Shown here piece by piece: positions 19,201-30,311 of a stretch of 45,111 bases of DNA. The notes beneath the pieces are model-generated. The model ran no database searches. It had not been told where the DNA came from and worked only from the letters and a program-made list of their open reading frames with translations. The position numbers and the translations under genes are program-made. The first letter of the stretch is position 1, and each line of letters starts with the position of its first letter. Origin of the DNA: Maritimibacter alkaliphilus HTCC2654 (GTDB lineage: Bacteria; Pseudomonadota; Alphaproteobacteria; Rhodobacterales; Rhodobacteraceae); NCBI RefSeq assembly GCF_000152805.1, contig NZ_CH902578.1, forward strand, positions 935,822 through 980,932, read 5' to 3'.

Positions 19201-19905
19201 TCACCGGGCGGCGTCAAGCGACGAGCCCCGCAGGCGCGCGTTCGACGTGGCAAGCTTGGCTTGTCCCGACAAGGCGAAGACGAAGCTGAGTTGACGGAGC
19301 AGTTCACCGTTGCGATCTCCGAGCGTTTCCAGGGCATCCGCCGTGATGCGAAAGGCCCGCGCGGGCCGGGTGATTTCGACCGTCGCGCTGGCCGGTGCGC
19401 GCGTGAGCACGCCGAATTCGCCGATGAGAGCGCCCTCGCCCAGTCGCGCAACCTCCTGCGATCCCGCCATCACGCGGGCCTCGCCGCCTACCAGAAAGAA
19501 CAGCGCCTCGACCGGCGCGCCCTCGGTCGTCAGACCCTCGCCCACCGCGAGGTCCACCCATTCGCCCGCGTCCATGAAACGGCGCGCGTCGATGTGGCGG
19601 AGCGCCCCAAGATGGGTTTCGTAGAACACCTGCTCGGCATCGTCGAACCGGAGCCGCCGCTGAAGCAGCCAGAGCCGCGTCAACCCGACGAGCGAGATCA
19701 CGACCCAGCTTGTCTGGATGACCGCGGAACTCAGGTTCCACTGTGAGAAGAGCGAGGTGAGGACCGCAAGCGACGCGGCTAGATTGAGGATGGTGTAAAG
19801 CGCCGAGTTGCCCCGGATCACCCCGAACTGCAACCCGGCGTAGGAGCCTAGGTAAAGCGCGGCACCCAGCAGGCCGAGACCGTCGAGGAACAGGCTCCCC
19901 TGCAT
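19201..19905 (-). CDS. Membrane protein with CBU_0592-like and cyclic-nucleotide-binding domains
   Basis: The 234-aa product joins two parts. Residues about 5-80 hold three hydrophobic segments (DGLGLLGAALYLGSYAGLQF and two more), resembling the small CBU_0592 family of membrane proteins. Residues about 95-215 form a cyclic-nucleotide-binding-type beta-barrel with EALFFLVGGEARVMAG and LGEGALIGEFGVLTRAPASATV, close to the phosphate-binding-cassette pattern, where a typical cAMP receptor has an Arg in the R(T/S)A context; here the sequence is RAPASATV. It could sense a nucleotide at the membrane. I prefer the ATG at 19905 to the TTG just before it. Confidence 0.82.
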   Translation of the reverse strand: MQGSLFLDGLGLLGAALYLGSYAGLQFGVIRGNSALYTILNLAASLAVLTSLFSQWNLSSAVIQTSWVVISLVGLTRLWLLQRRLRFDDAEQVFYETHLGALRHIDARRFMDAGEWVDLAVGEGLTTEGAPVEALFFLVGGEARVMAGSQEVARLGEGALIGEFGVLTRAPASATVEITRPARAFRITADALETLGDRNGELLRQLSFVFALSGQAKLATSNARLRGSSLDAAR

Positions 19906-19996
19906 CAACGCGCGGTCCTTGTCGCCCCGTTCAAGACCCGATGACGGGCATTCGGGTGCGGGCGGTCACGCCGGGCTGGGTCGCGGCGGGTCACGG

Positions 19997-20779
19997 TCAC
20001 GTCCCACGTGTCAGCACGAAAAACACCCGTCTGAACGGGAAATGCACGTGGCCATCGGCGCGCGCGGGATAGTGCTTGGCGAGCAGCGTTTCGTAAGCCG
20101 CGACATAGCGCGCGGCCTCTTCTTCCGACAGCTCGGCCACGAAGGGCCGCATCACCGTGGACTGGGTGAAGTGGCGCACCGGGTGCCCCTCGGCCACCGG
20201 GGCGAGGTCTTGGACATAGGTCGTTTCCCACGCCCGGATGTCACCCAAGGGGGCGAGCATGTCGGCATAGACCTGCGGCGGGGCGACGGGGGGTGTCCAC
20301 TCCGCGAAATCGAAGCGGTCGGGAAACATATCCTCCGCCAGATCGCGCAGCAGCCGGTGCGAGGGTTCGTCATACTGGCGCGGCATCTGCACGGCGAGCG
20401 CACCGCGGTCCGGCAGAACCGAGGCCCAGCGGGCAAAGAGCGTGGCATGGTCGGGAAGCCAGTTGGCCAGCGCGTTGGAAAAGATCAGCGCAGGGGTGTA
20501 GCCGGGGGTCCAGTCGTTCGCGTCGTCGCGGGTCAGCCGGGCATAAAGGCCCATCGCCTCGGCCTCGGCCAACATGGTGGCGGAACTGTCGATGCCATAG
20601 AGATCGCGGTTCGGGTAGCGCGTCGACAGCGCCTCGGCCACCGCGCCTGCGCCGCAGCCCATGTCGACCACCGGCCCGTCGGGCAGGTCGCGGACCTGTG
20701 CCAGAAGCTCCAGCGCCGGGCGCAGGCGCAACCCGCGAAAGCGTTGGTAGGCTTCGGGATTCCAGTCGGCGGTGGTCAT
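19997..20779 (-). CDS. tam: Trans-aconitate 2-methyltransferase
   Basis: The 260-aa SAM-dependent enzyme begins DWNPEAYQRFRGLRLRPALE, which is characteristic of Tam, and has the SAM-binding loop VVDMGCGAGAVAEAL at about residues 37-51, with IFSNALANWLPDH as motif II/III. Tam methylates trans-aconitate, a spontaneous aconitase side product that inhibits the citric acid cycle. AGGGA precedes the ATG at 20779. The gene lies between ftsH (its terminator at 20842 intervenes) and the membrane/cNMP protein, so it probably has its own promoter. Confidence 0.92.
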   Translation of the reverse strand: MTTADWNPEAYQRFRGLRLRPALELLAQVRDLPDGPVVDMGCGAGAVAEALSTRYPNRDLYGIDSSATMLAEAEAMGLYARLTRDDANDWTPGYTPALIFSNALANWLPDHATLFARWASVLPDRGALAVQMPRQYDEPSHRLLRDLAEDMFPDRFDFAEWTPPVAPPQVYADMLAPLGDIRAWETTYVQDLAPVAEGHPVRHFTQSTVMRPFVAELSEEEAARYVAAYETLLAKHYPARADGHVHFPFRRVFFVLTRGT

Positions 20780-20841
20780 CGGCGCGTCCCTTTCCTTGTC
20801 GCTTCGATCCTATGCGCAATTGCGCGGTCTGGATACCACGC

Positions 20842-20876
20842 GCAAAAGAAAAAGGCCGGGGCTTGGACCCCGGCCT
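20842..20876 (-). terminator. Intrinsic terminator of ftsH
   Basis: A perfect 9-bp stem (AGGCCGGGG/CCCCGGCCT, 20853-20876) with a 6-base loop is followed on the minus strand by TTTTTCTTTTGCG. It begins 21 bp after the ftsH stop, and probably ends the whole tol-pal-tilS-ftsH unit. Confidence 0.85.
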
Positions 20877-20897
20877 CGTGTTCTTGTGGTGCTGACG

Positions 20898-22823
<1,926 letters not shown>

Positions 22824-22925
22824 GGTTATCTCCTCACGATGCCGGATGGGGGTCCGGGTCTGCCCGGGCGTGACGGCGCACCGTCACACTGGTTTCCTTC
22901 TAAAATAGGGAACGTGACCATATGT

Positions 22926-24179
22926 TCAATGCGATAAAAGCGATGTGAAGAAATCGCCGCGCGGCGGACAAAGCTCGGCGCGCCAGCCTGCGGGGTGTCC
23001 GGCGAGCGGCGCGGCGACCAGCCTGTCGCCCGCGAACACCGCCGGGCTTGCCAAAAGCGTATCGCGCGGAAGGCCGGTTTCGCGCCAGTCCGGGCAGTCC
23101 GACAGCCCCCCGGCCCCAAGCGCGCGGACGGCAAGAACCTGCCCAGAGGGCGCGTCCGGGCCGCTCAGACGCCAGCGATTGTCCCAGATCGACGGGGGCG
23201 AGACCCGCAGATCGGTCACCGCCTTTGGTTCGCGCCCGACCCGCAGCGTCCCGCCTTTCGCGGTGAGCAGGCAACCGCCCAGCGTGGCCCGGCCGGTCTC
23301 GGTCACATCGCGCACCGCTTGAATCAGCGCGGCACGGCGCGGACGATATGCCGCGCTGGCGACCCAGCCGATCGCGTGGGCGATCAGGCGATCATGCGTC
23401 TCGCGCGGCAATGCCTGCACCTTGGCCTGGTCGAAGACCACATCGCCCGCCTCCGTCCATGCCGTGCCGCGTGCCGCCTGTTCGGCCCAGTGCTCGAGCG
23501 CCTGCCGCGCCTCGGTCATTGCCTGAGCGGTCATGGTCAGCCGCTCGGCGTCGATGCCGAGGGGGGCGAGCAGGTCCAGCGCCTGCCGCATCCGCACCCG
23601 ATCGTATTGCGTGTCGTCATTGGTCGGGTCGTCGATCCAGCCGATTTCGCGGTCGTGAAGCCAGTCGCGCAGCGCGGCCCGGCGCACGGTCAGAAACGGA
23701 CGCAGCCAGAGGTGGCCGCGGTCCGTCCACGTTGACCGCATCCGCGACAGCCCATCGACACCGGAGCCACGCGCCAGACGCATGAGAAAGGTTTCGGCGG
23801 CGTCGTCCATCGTATGCCCGATCAGGATCGCCGCCCCGGCGGGCGCGGCATCGGCGATGAGGTCGTAACGCGCGGCGCGCGCCATCGCCTGTAGATTGCC
23901 CTGCCCGTCCCAGTCGGGCCAATCGAGCGTTCGGTGCGCGACACCGAGGTCCGCGCAGATCTCGGCCACGCGCGCGGCCTCGGTCGCGGCCTCGTCACGC
24001 AGCCCGTGGTCCACGGTCAGCGCCGAGACGGCTTTGCCCTGCGTCCGCCCCCAAGCCTGCGCGACATGAAGCAGCGCCATGCTGTCGCCGCCGCCGGAAA
24101 CGGCGACGACCAGATTGTCGATGGTGTGATCGGTCTGCGCGGCGGCCAGCGCCGCCCCGAACGCCTCTTCCGGTGTCAC
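22926..24179 (-). CDS. tilS: tRNA(Ile)-lysidine synthase TilS
   Basis: TilS attaches lysine to C34 of the tRNA-Ile CAU anticodon, which changes its decoding from AUG to AUA. The 417-aa product has the PP-loop SGGGDS at residues 28-33, the VDHGLRDEA motif, and HTMDDAAETFLMRLARGSG in the catalytic domain. The C-terminal part is shorter and less conserved than in E. coli, usual for alphaproteobacteria. Its ATG overlaps the cpoB stop as ATGA, so it is coupled to the tol-pal genes and followed by ftsH. Confidence 0.95.
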   Translation of the reverse strand: MTPEEAFGAALAAAQTDHTIDNLVVAVSGGGDSMALLHVAQAWGRTQGKAVSALTVDHGLRDEAATEAARVAEICADLGVAHRTLDWPDWDGQGNLQAMARAARYDLIADAAPAGAAILIGHTMDDAAETFLMRLARGSGVDGLSRMRSTWTDRGHLWLRPFLTVRRAALRDWLHDREIGWIDDPTNDDTQYDRVRMRQALDLLAPLGIDAERLTMTAQAMTEARQALEHWAEQAARGTAWTEAGDVVFDQAKVQALPRETHDRLIAHAIGWVASAAYRPRRAALIQAVRDVTETGRATLGGCLLTAKGGTLRVGREPKAVTDLRVSPPSIWDNRWRLSGPDAPSGQVLAVRALGAGGLSDCPDWRETGLPRDTLLASPAVFAGDRLVAAPLAGHPAGWRAELCPPRGDFFTSLLSH

Positions 24180-25024
24180 AGACAGCCGAGCTGTTGCCGC
24201 TCTGCCTGTGCCTCGGCCGCCGCGTTCGAACCGGGGAAGCGGTTCGGCACCTCGCCCAAGGTCGCGCAGGCCTCGTTCGTCTGGCCAAGCTGGCCCAAGG
24301 CCGTGCCAAGCTGCACCAGCGCGTTCGGCGCGGATTGCCCGGTCGGATCGGCCGAGAAGGACGCGAGATAGGCACGGGCCGCATCGGCCACCATGTTCTG
24401 CGCGTTCAGGGCCTCGCCCTTCAGAAACAGCGCCTGCCCGGTCATCGGCGTGCCGGGGTAATTGTCGACGAAGGTCTGGAACATACTAGCGGCACCGGCG
24501 AAGTCACCAGCTTCCATCGCAGCCATCGCGGCATCGAAATCCGCCTGCTCGCCCACGGCAAGCTGGGTGTTGTTGGTTTCCGAGAACGTGTCGGATTGCG
24601 GCGTGGTCGGGGTCATCGACTGCGACACAGCCGCCGCTTCGACGCCACCCAGAGGCTTGGAAATCCCCTCGTTCATGATGTCGCAATCGCTTTCCAGTTC
24701 GCACAGCCGGAACGACAGGTCGCCGATCCGGTTCGCGCCGTCGGTCGCGATGGAATTCAGTTTGAATTCAAGCTCTTCGGTCTTGTTCGTCAGGCGCGTC
24801 AAAGCCGCCTCGATGGCGTTCACCCGGTCCAGCGTGGACCCCGACGCCACCGGATTCGGCGCGCCGGTCGTGTTGAGTTCGGACCGGACCTTGGCCAGTT
24901 CCACGTTCAGCACGGTCAGTTCCTGCCGCACATCCGCAAGCGTCTGCTCGCGGTCCTGTGCAAGACCCGGCGTGGCCAGCGTCATCACGCAGGCCACGGC
25001 CATCACACTCGTTCTCAGCCTCAT
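24176..25024 (-). CDS. cpoB: Tol-Pal cell division coordinator CpoB (YbgF)
   Basis: CpoB is the periplasmic partner that links Tol-Pal to peptidoglycan synthesis at the division site. The 282-aa product has a signal peptide (MRLRTSVMAVACVMTLATPGLA), an N-terminal coiled coil (about residues 25-110) thought to trimerise, a linker, and C-terminal TPR-like repeats (FDAAMAAMEAGDFAGAASMF, then GQALFLKGEALNAQNM). The order pal-cpoB-tilS fits the conserved cluster. No strong ribosome-binding site is seen; translation may depend on the pal message. Confidence 0.93.
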   Translation of the reverse strand: MRLRTSVMAVACVMTLATPGLAQDREQTLADVRQELTVLNVELAKVRSELNTTGAPNPVASGSTLDRVNAIEAALTRLTNKTEELEFKLNSIATDGANRIGDLSFRLCELESDCDIMNEGISKPLGGVEAAAVSQSMTPTTPQSDTFSETNNTQLAVGEQADFDAAMAAMEAGDFAGAASMFQTFVDNYPGTPMTGQALFLKGEALNAQNMVADAARAYLASFSADPTGQSAPNALVQLGTALGQLGQTNEACATLGEVPNRFPGSNAAAEAQAERQQLGCL

Positions 25025-25054
25025 GGCGTCATGTCACCCCGTCAGGCCGGTCGG

Positions 25055-25552
25055 TCAGGTTCCGGCGCCGGTCGTCAGCACCGTTACCGCCCGGCGGTTT
25101 TGCTGGTAGCAGCTTTCGTCCGAACAGATCGCGAGCGGACGCTCCTTGCCGTAGCTTACGGTCTTGAGGCGGCCGGGTGCAACGCCGCGCTCGATCAGGT
25201 AGCTCTGGACCGAGCTGGCCCGGCGCGCGCCGAGCGCCACGTTGTATTCGCGGGTGCCCTGCTCGTCCGCGTGACCTTCGATGATCGCGGAATAGGCGGT
25301 GTTGGAATTCAGCCATTGGGCCTGCTGGTCGAGGATGCCCTGCGCCTGCGGGCTGAGGGTCGACTGATCCACCATGAACAGCACGCGGTCACCGATGGTC
25401 TGGTTGAAATAGGCGGTCGAGGTCGGGTCGTTCACGCTGCCTGCAACGCCGCTGTTGTTGGCCCCGTCGGTCGCACTGTTGTAGCGGTCCCGCGAACAGG
25501 CCGAGAGCGCGACAGCGCCGATCATCAGGAGGGCGATGGTGGTCTTTTTCAT
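25055..25552 (-). CDS. pal: Peptidoglycan-associated lipoprotein Pal
   Basis: The 165-aa product has a lipoprotein signal ending LSAC (Cys19) and a C-terminal OmpA-type peptidoglycan-binding domain (EGHADEQGTREYNVALGARR, then YGKERPL). Pal anchors the outer membrane to peptidoglycan and binds TolB. AGGA precedes the ATG at 25552; a longer open frame to 25615 would put extra residues before the signal. It is 74 bp behind tolB. Confidence 0.97.
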   Translation of the reverse strand: MKKTTIALLMIGAVALSACSRDRYNSATDGANNSGVAGSVNDPTSTAYFNQTIGDRVLFMVDQSTLSPQAQGILDQQAQWLNSNTAYSAIIEGHADEQGTREYNVALGARRASSVQSYLIERGVAPGRLKTVSYGKERPLAICSDESCYQQNRRAVTVLTTGAGT

Positions 25553-25626
25553 GAAATCCTGTCCTTCGTGTTTATCGTTGCTCGAATGCGGCCAGTCTAT
25601 CAGATCGGGCCGCACAGGTCTTTTCC

Positions 25627-26961
25627 TTAGTTCTGGAGCGGTCCCCAGCTCGGGTCCGAGGCGGCATCGGGCGTCGGCACGCGGCGCAGATTGCGGCCCG
25701 AGATGTCGACCGAGTAAAGACCCGGCGCACCCTCGGCACCCTGGCTTTCGCGGGTGAACATGATGACACGCCCGTTCGGGGCCCAGGTCGGGCCCTCGTC
25801 GAGGAAGGACGCGGTCAGCAGACGTTCCTCGGACCCGTCCGTGCGCATGACGCCGATGTGGAACCGGCCCGCGTTCTGCTTGGTGAAGGCGATCAGGTCG
25901 CCGCGCGGCGACCAGACCGGGGTGCCGTAACGGCCGGGGCCGAAGCTGATGCGCTGCGGCTCGCCGCCGTTGGCGGACATGACATAGATCTGCTGGGTGC
26001 CGGAGCGGTCGCTTTCGAACACGATCCGCGACCCGTCGGGCGAAAAGCTGGGCGCGGTGTCGATGGCGGGGGAATTGGTCAATTGCACCAGCCCGCCACC
26101 GTTCAGGTCCATCCGGTAGATTTCCGAGTTGCCGCCCTGTTCGAGCGAAAAGATCAGGCCGTTGCCATCGGGCGAGAAGCGCGGCGAGAACGCCATGTTG
26201 CCGCCCCCGGTGCCCAGCGCCCGGCGCTGCGCCGATCCGACCTCGAGCACGTAGATCTGCGGCTGCCCGGTTTCATAGGACGTGTAAAGCACCCGGTCGC
26301 CCGACTTGGAAAAGCGCGGCGCCAAAAGGAGCGATTCCGAATCCGTCAGGTATTTGACGTTGGCCCCGTCGTAATCCATGACCGCCAGCTGCTTGCGCCG
26401 GGCGTTCTTGGGTCCGCTTTCGCTGACGAACACCACGCGACTGTCGAAATACCCGGTCTCGCCCGTGATCCGGGAATAGACGGTATCGGCCACCTTGTGC
26501 GCGATGCGGCGCACGCCGTCGGTGGTGCCGGTGTATTGCAGCCCCTGCCCCAGTTCGGTGCCCGAGAACACGTCGTAGACACGAAACTTGACGTTGATCT
26601 GGCCGCCCTGTTCGGACACGGCCCCGGTGATAAGCGCCTGTGCGTTCACCGCTTTCCAGTCGGCATACTGGATCGGCGAGGCGAAATTGGTGACGTTCGC
26701 GATGAACGCCGAGGACGGAATTTCGCGAAACAGCCCGGTGCCCGACAGGTCCGCCGCGATCACGCGGCTGATTTCCTCGGCAATCGCGCCGGCGCTGCCG
26801 GTTTCGGCCTGAAAGGTGGGCACGGCGAAGGGCAGCGGTTCGATCACACCCTCGGTGATCTCGATCCGAAGCGGGCCTTGCTGGGCCGTGGCCGTCGTGG
26901 CGGAGAAGACGGGCGCAAGCGTCATCAAGACGAGCGCCACAAGCAGGTTCAGTTTGGTCAT
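25627..26961 (-). CDS. tolB: Tol-Pal system beta-propeller protein TolB
   Basis: The 444-aa product has a signal peptide ending near ATTATAQ, an N-terminal alpha/beta domain and a C-terminal six-bladed propeller with repeated phrases such as [20 protein letters not shown] and [16 protein letters not shown]. TolB is periplasmic and alternates between Pal and the TolA-energised state. The ATG overlaps the tolA stop as ATGA. The C-terminus ends DPSWGPLQN, the usual alphaproteobacterial form. Confidence 0.97.
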   Translation of the reverse strand: MTKLNLLVALVLMTLAPVFSATTATAQQGPLRIEITEGVIEPLPFAVPTFQAETGSAGAIAEEISRVIAADLSGTGLFREIPSSAFIANVTNFASPIQYADWKAVNAQALITGAVSEQGGQINVKFRVYDVFSGTELGQGLQYTGTTDGVRRIAHKVADTVYSRITGETGYFDSRVVFVSESGPKNARRKQLAVMDYDGANVKYLTDSESLLLAPRFSKSGDRVLYTSYETGQPQIYVLEVGSAQRRALGTGGGNMAFSPRFSPDGNGLIFSLEQGGNSEIYRMDLNGGGLVQLTNSPAIDTAPSFSPDGSRIVFESDRSGTQQIYVMSANGGEPQRISFGPGRYGTPVWSPRGDLIAFTKQNAGRFHIGVMRTDGSEERLLTASFLDEGPTWAPNGRVIMFTRESQGAEGAPGLYSVDISGRNLRRVPTPDAASDPSWGPLQN

Positions 26962-28040
26962 CGCAGCCTCATATTCTCCGGATTGAAGGTCATTTCAATC
27001 TCACGCCACTGTTCGTACTTTTCACTCGGCAGATTATAGCCGTTCGCCCCGCAACGGATAACCGCCCGTCGCGCGGCTTGGAAGGCGGTTTGCACCGCGT
27101 CCTGTGTCGGCCCCTCGGACGAGACCAGTTCGATGCCCGACGGCACGCCGTTGGGTTGCATCTGGACGAGCACCACGACGGTCGTCTTCATCGCGTCCGT
27201 GGAGGACGAGCCGAGGTTCCAGCATTGCGACACGGCAAGGCGCAGCCCGTCCCGTTCACCTGAGGTGAGCGGCGGCCCAAGGGGCGCGGGCTGGTCGGTC
27301 TGGCCCTGCGTGTCGCTGGTCAGCGCGTCGTTCACCGCATCGGCCACGGCATCGGCGATCGGGTCACGCTCTTCGGCGGGCTCCGGGGTCGGGTCGGGCT
27401 CGGGCGTGGGGTCCGGCGCGGCGGTTTCGACAGGCGGTTCGGGCCGCTCGGGGCGGGCCTGAGGGCGGATCGAGGTGGTGGGCGCAGAGGATTGCGGCGT
27501 CTCGGCCTCGGTCACGATCTCGGTCGTCGCGGCCTCGGGCTGGGTCGCTTCCTGCTCTTCCTCGGGCGGGGTTTCGACCGCCTCTTCCGACGGCGCGACC
27601 TCGGGTGCCACCTCCGGCGCGATCTCGGCCTGCGGTTCGGGTTCCGGCGCGATCTCGGGCGCGACGCGGTCGGCCTCAGGCGGCGTCGGCTCGGTCGTCT
27701 CGGGCTGAACGTCCTCGGTCGGCAGCGACGGCGCCGGAGCGGGCGGCTCCGGCAGCGGGGTCGGCTCGGGCTCCGGCACGGGTTCGGGTTCCGGCTGCGG
27801 TTCGGGTTCCGGCTCCGGTCGTGCGGGCGGGACCGGCGTTTCGGTCGGCGCGGCTTCCTCCGGCTCGGGCGCACCGACGGGCGGCGCGGTCAGGGCCGCG
27901 AACTCCTCCTCCGAGATGATCGAGACATCGGCCACCGGCACGAACGGCTCCTCCGAGCGAAACTCGAAGATGCCCCCGAACAGGAGCCAGAGGATCAGAA
28001 GTCCGTGACCGATCCCCGAGATATAGTAGCCGGTCTTCAA
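26958..28040 (-). CDS. tolA: TolA-like cell envelope integrity protein, Pro/Glu-rich
   Basis: The 360-aa product has one N-terminal membrane helix ([17 protein letters not shown]), then a very long region (about residues 50-235) rich in Pro, Glu and Thr with PEPEP-type repeats, and a C-terminal TolA/TonB-like domain (about 250-360, with [13 protein letters not shown]). E. coli TolA spans the periplasm with an Ala/Lys helix instead; a Pro/Glu stalk is closer to TonB. Position between tolR and tolB identifies it as TolA. The start is TTG at 28040, nine bases after the in-frame tolR stop, with GAGGTAGGG as ribosome-binding site. Confidence 0.9.
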   Translation of the reverse strand: MKTGYYISGIGHGLLILWLLFGGIFEFRSEEPFVPVADVSIISEEEFAALTAPPVGAPEPEEAAPTETPVPPARPEPEPEPQPEPEPVPEPEPTPLPEPPAPAPSLPTEDVQPETTEPTPPEADRVAPEIAPEPEPQAEIAPEVAPEVAPSEEAVETPPEEEQEATQPEAATTEIVTEAETPQSSAPTTSIRPQARPERPEPPVETAAPDPTPEPDPTPEPAEERDPIADAVADAVNDALTSDTQGQTDQPAPLGPPLTSGERDGLRLAVSQCWNLGSSSTDAMKTTVVVLVQMQPNGVPSGIELVSSEGPTQDAVQTAFQAARRAVIRCGANGYNLPSEKYEQWREIEMTFNPENMRLR

Positions 28041-28049
28041 ACCCGTGCC

Positions 28050-28526
28050 CTACCTCGAAGCCCCGTCCATGCTCGGCCCGCCCGTTTCGGTGACGAGGCC
28101 GATGTCATTGAACCCGGCGGCGTTCAGCGCCCCCATGATCTGCGCGACCTGCGCATACGGCACGCGCCCGTCGGCTCGCAGGAAGATCTTGTTGTCCGAG
28201 CGTTCGGCGGCGACGGCGCGAAGGCGCGGGATCAGGTCGTCGCGCGCGATTTCGGTCGTCATGAGCGTGATGGTGCCCTCTTCGGTCAGCGTGACCGTCA
28301 GCGGCTCTTCCTCGACAGCCGGCAGCGGCGTGGCGGCGGTTTCGGGCAGTTGCACTGGCACGCCCACGGTCATCAGCGGCGCGGCCACCATGAAGATGAT
28401 GAGCAGAACCAGCATCACGTCCACGAAGGGGGTGATGTTGATCTCGGCCATCATCGCGCGATGGCGACCCCGGCGACGGCCCCTACGGGCGCGTGGCTTG
28501 GCGGAAGTTGCGACGGAACCTGCCAT
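28050..28526 (-). CDS. tolR: Biopolymer transporter ExbD/TolR family
   Basis: The 158-aa product has a basic cytoplasmic N-terminus, the signature AEINITPFVDVMLVLLIIFM with the membrane Asp that conducts protons with TolQ, and a periplasmic domain (about residues 60-155). The ATG at 28526 follows the tolQ stop by one base, so translation is coupled; the frame open to 28598 lies inside tolQ. Its TAG stop is nine bases before the tolA start. Confidence 0.96.
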   Translation of the reverse strand: MAGSVATSAKPRARRGRRRGRHRAMMAEINITPFVDVMLVLLIIFMVAAPLMTVGVPVQLPETAATPLPAVEEEPLTVTLTEEGTITLMTTEIARDDLIPRLRAVAAERSDNKIFLRADGRVPYAQVAQIMGALNAAGFNDIGLVTETGGPSMDGASR

Positions 28527-28527
28527 G

Positions 28528-29223
28528 TCAGCTGTCCAACTGACGGCTGAGGATGGTCGAGAACTCGTCCGCGAAGCTTTCCCACCCGGCGGCGACATTG
28601 TCGCTGTCGGCGGTCAGCTTGTTGTAAAAGATCAGCGCGGGGATCGCGGCGAGCAGGCCCAGCCCGGTCGCCAGCAGCGCCTCGGCGATCCCTGGTGCCA
28701 CGACGGCGAGGTTGGTGTTCTGCTGCTGCGCGATCTCGGTGAAGGCATGCATGATGCCCCAGACCGTGCCGAACAGCCCGATGAACGGCGCCGACGAGGC
28801 GGTGGTGGCAAGAAAACCCAGCCGCGCGTTCAGCCCCTCGGCCTCTTTCGCGATCGCCACGTCCATCGAGCGGTCGATCCGGCTTTGCGCGCCTGCGATC
28901 AACCCGCCATCGGCGCGGTGCGAGCGTCGCCATTCCAGCATCCCGGCGGCGAAGACCTTTTCCGACGATCCCGTGGGCGATGGTCCGATCTGTTCGTAAA
29001 GCTCGTCCAGCGGCTCGCCCGACCAGAACGCCTGATCGAACATTGCGGCCTCCGCCTTGGCGCGGCGGAATTGCATGAACTTCGTGACGATGATCGCCCA
29101 GGAGTAGAACGACATGGCCACCAAAAGCACCATGACCAGTTTCACGATCAGCGTTGCGCGGAAGAAAAGCGCCCAGAAGGAGAAATCCATCTCTCCTGCC
29201 AGCGCGAGGGCATCCTGTTCCAT
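28528..29223 (-). CDS. tolQ: Tol-Pal system proton channel protein TolQ
   Basis: The 231-aa product has three membrane segments: about residues 16-40 (FRATLIVKLVMVLLVAMSF), 132-158 and 165-190, the latter two flanking the conserved cytoplasmic-side motifs LGFLATTASSAPFIGLFGTVWG and ATGLGLLAAIPALIFYN. With TolR it converts the proton gradient into TolA motion for outer-membrane constriction at division. The ATG at 29223 is used here; an internal ATG 11 codons later is possible. ybgC lies 130 bp upstream. Confidence 0.97.
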   Translation of the reverse strand: MEQDALALAGEMDFSFWALFFRATLIVKLVMVLLVAMSFYSWAIIVTKFMQFRRAKAEAAMFDQAFWSGEPLDELYEQIGPSPTGSSEKVFAAGMLEWRRSHRADGGLIAGAQSRIDRSMDVAIAKEAEGLNARLGFLATTASSAPFIGLFGTVWGIMHAFTEIAQQQNTNLAVVAPGIAEALLATGLGLLAAIPALIFYNKLTADSDNVAAGWESFADEFSTILSRQLDS

Positions 29224-29353
29224 ATGGGTCCGTTACCTGCCTATGACTGCCTCGACGGCCATCTCTATCGGACGGCTCTATGGAACAGCACGGTAGCCGA
29301 ATTGAAGCCCGATAGCCAACAAAACCGCGTGTTCGGCATGAAATACGGGCGTT

Positions 29354-29743
29354 TCAGTGCAGGTTTTGGCGGATATTCGCTGGCAAACGGGCGGGCGCGC
29401 CGGTTTCGGTGAGCGCGACGATGGTCACGGTCGAGGAAAACAGAAGCTCGCCATCGCGCTTTATGTCCTGCTTGAGCACGATCCGCACCCCCGTCATCGC
29501 CTCGACGCTGGTTTCGACCGTCAGATCGTCGTCGAACTTCGCGGGCTTGTGATAATCCGCCTCGACCCGGCGCACGGCGAAGACGATCCCCTGCTCTTCC
29601 TTCACCCGCGTCTGATCCACCCCGATCCCGCGAATCCACTCGGTCCGGGCGCGTTCGATGAACTTCAGGTAATTGGCATAATAGACGATGCCGGCAAGGT
29701 CGGTGTCCTCGTAATAGACATGCACGGGGAAGGTATGGGTCAT
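29354..29743 (-). CDS. ybgC: Acyl-CoA thioesterase YbgC (hot-dog fold)
   Basis: The 129-aa product carries the 4-hydroxybenzoyl-CoA-thioesterase signature HVYYEDTDLAGIVYYANYLK, with the active-site Asp in YEDTD, and ends the fold near residue 125. YbgC proteins hydrolyse short acyl-CoA and have been linked to phospholipid enzymes. It is the first gene of the tol-pal cluster, its usual position. AGAGG lies before the ATG at 29743. The 130-bp gap to tolQ holds no clear terminator. Confidence 0.96.
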   Translation of the reverse strand: MTHTFPVHVYYEDTDLAGIVYYANYLKFIERARTEWIRGIGVDQTRVKEEQGIVFAVRRVEADYHKPAKFDDDLTVETSVEAMTGVRIVLKQDIKRDGELLFSSTVTIVALTETGAPARLPANIRQNLH

Positions 29744-29765
29744 GTGAGCCTCTTTGCGTAACGTC

Positions 29766-30311
29766 CTATCCGGTCAGCAGAAATTCAGCCAGCGGTTCAT
29801 AATCCGCGCTGTCGCCCGTGAGGTGCGAACGATAAAGCGTCACCGTATCCGCCAGTTCGGTCGGCAAGGAATATGGCGCGTTCAGCGACAGAAACGCGGC
29901 CAGCCCCCGCTCGTCCTTGGTGGTCATCACCTTGCCGAAACGCGCAAGCGTCACTTGCGGGCGAAAGCGCCGCCGCTCCATTTCAATCCCGGCATCCATC
30001 GCGATCCGGCGCACCCGGTCCTGCAACGTCACCAGCGCCTGCGTGGGGGCGGCATCCATGACCAGAAGGTTGGGCTTCTTGCCGCCCATGATGTCGATGC
30101 CGGTGAGTGTCAGTTCGATCGGCGCATCCGGCAGGTCGGCCAGCCGCGCCGCCAGATCCTGCGCCTTCTGCGGATCGATCTCGCCCAGAAACGCCAGCGT
30201 CAGGTGCAGGTTGTCCTCGTCCACCAGCCGCCCCACGGACAGCCCGGCCTGAAGCCGCGTTAACGGGCGGCGGATCGCCTCGGGCAGGTCCAAAGCGACG
30301 AAGGCGCGCAT
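29766..30311 (-). CDS. thpR: ThpR-like RNA 2',3'-cyclic phosphodiesterase, second catalytic His replaced
   Basis: The 181-aa product belongs to the 2H phosphoesterase family (2'-5' RNA ligase/ThpR), starting MRAFVALDLPEAIRRPL. The first HxT motif is intact (HLTLAFLGE, His36). The second reads RPQVTLARFGK, with Gln119 (codon CAA at 29955-29957) where the family has His. In 2H enzymes both His residues take part in catalysis, so activity may be lost or altered while RNA binding could remain. All else looks intact. Its ATG overlaps the upstream stop by one base (TGATG). It lies 22 bp upstream of ybgC on the same strand. Confidence 0.88.
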   Translation of the reverse strand: MRAFVALDLPEAIRRPLTRLQAGLSVGRLVDEDNLHLTLAFLGEIDPQKAQDLAARLADLPDAPIELTLTGIDIMGGKKPNLLVMDAAPTQALVTLQDRVRRIAMDAGIEMERRRFRPQVTLARFGKVMTTKDERGLAAFLSLNAPYSLPTELADTVTLYRSHLTGDSADYEPLAEFLLTG

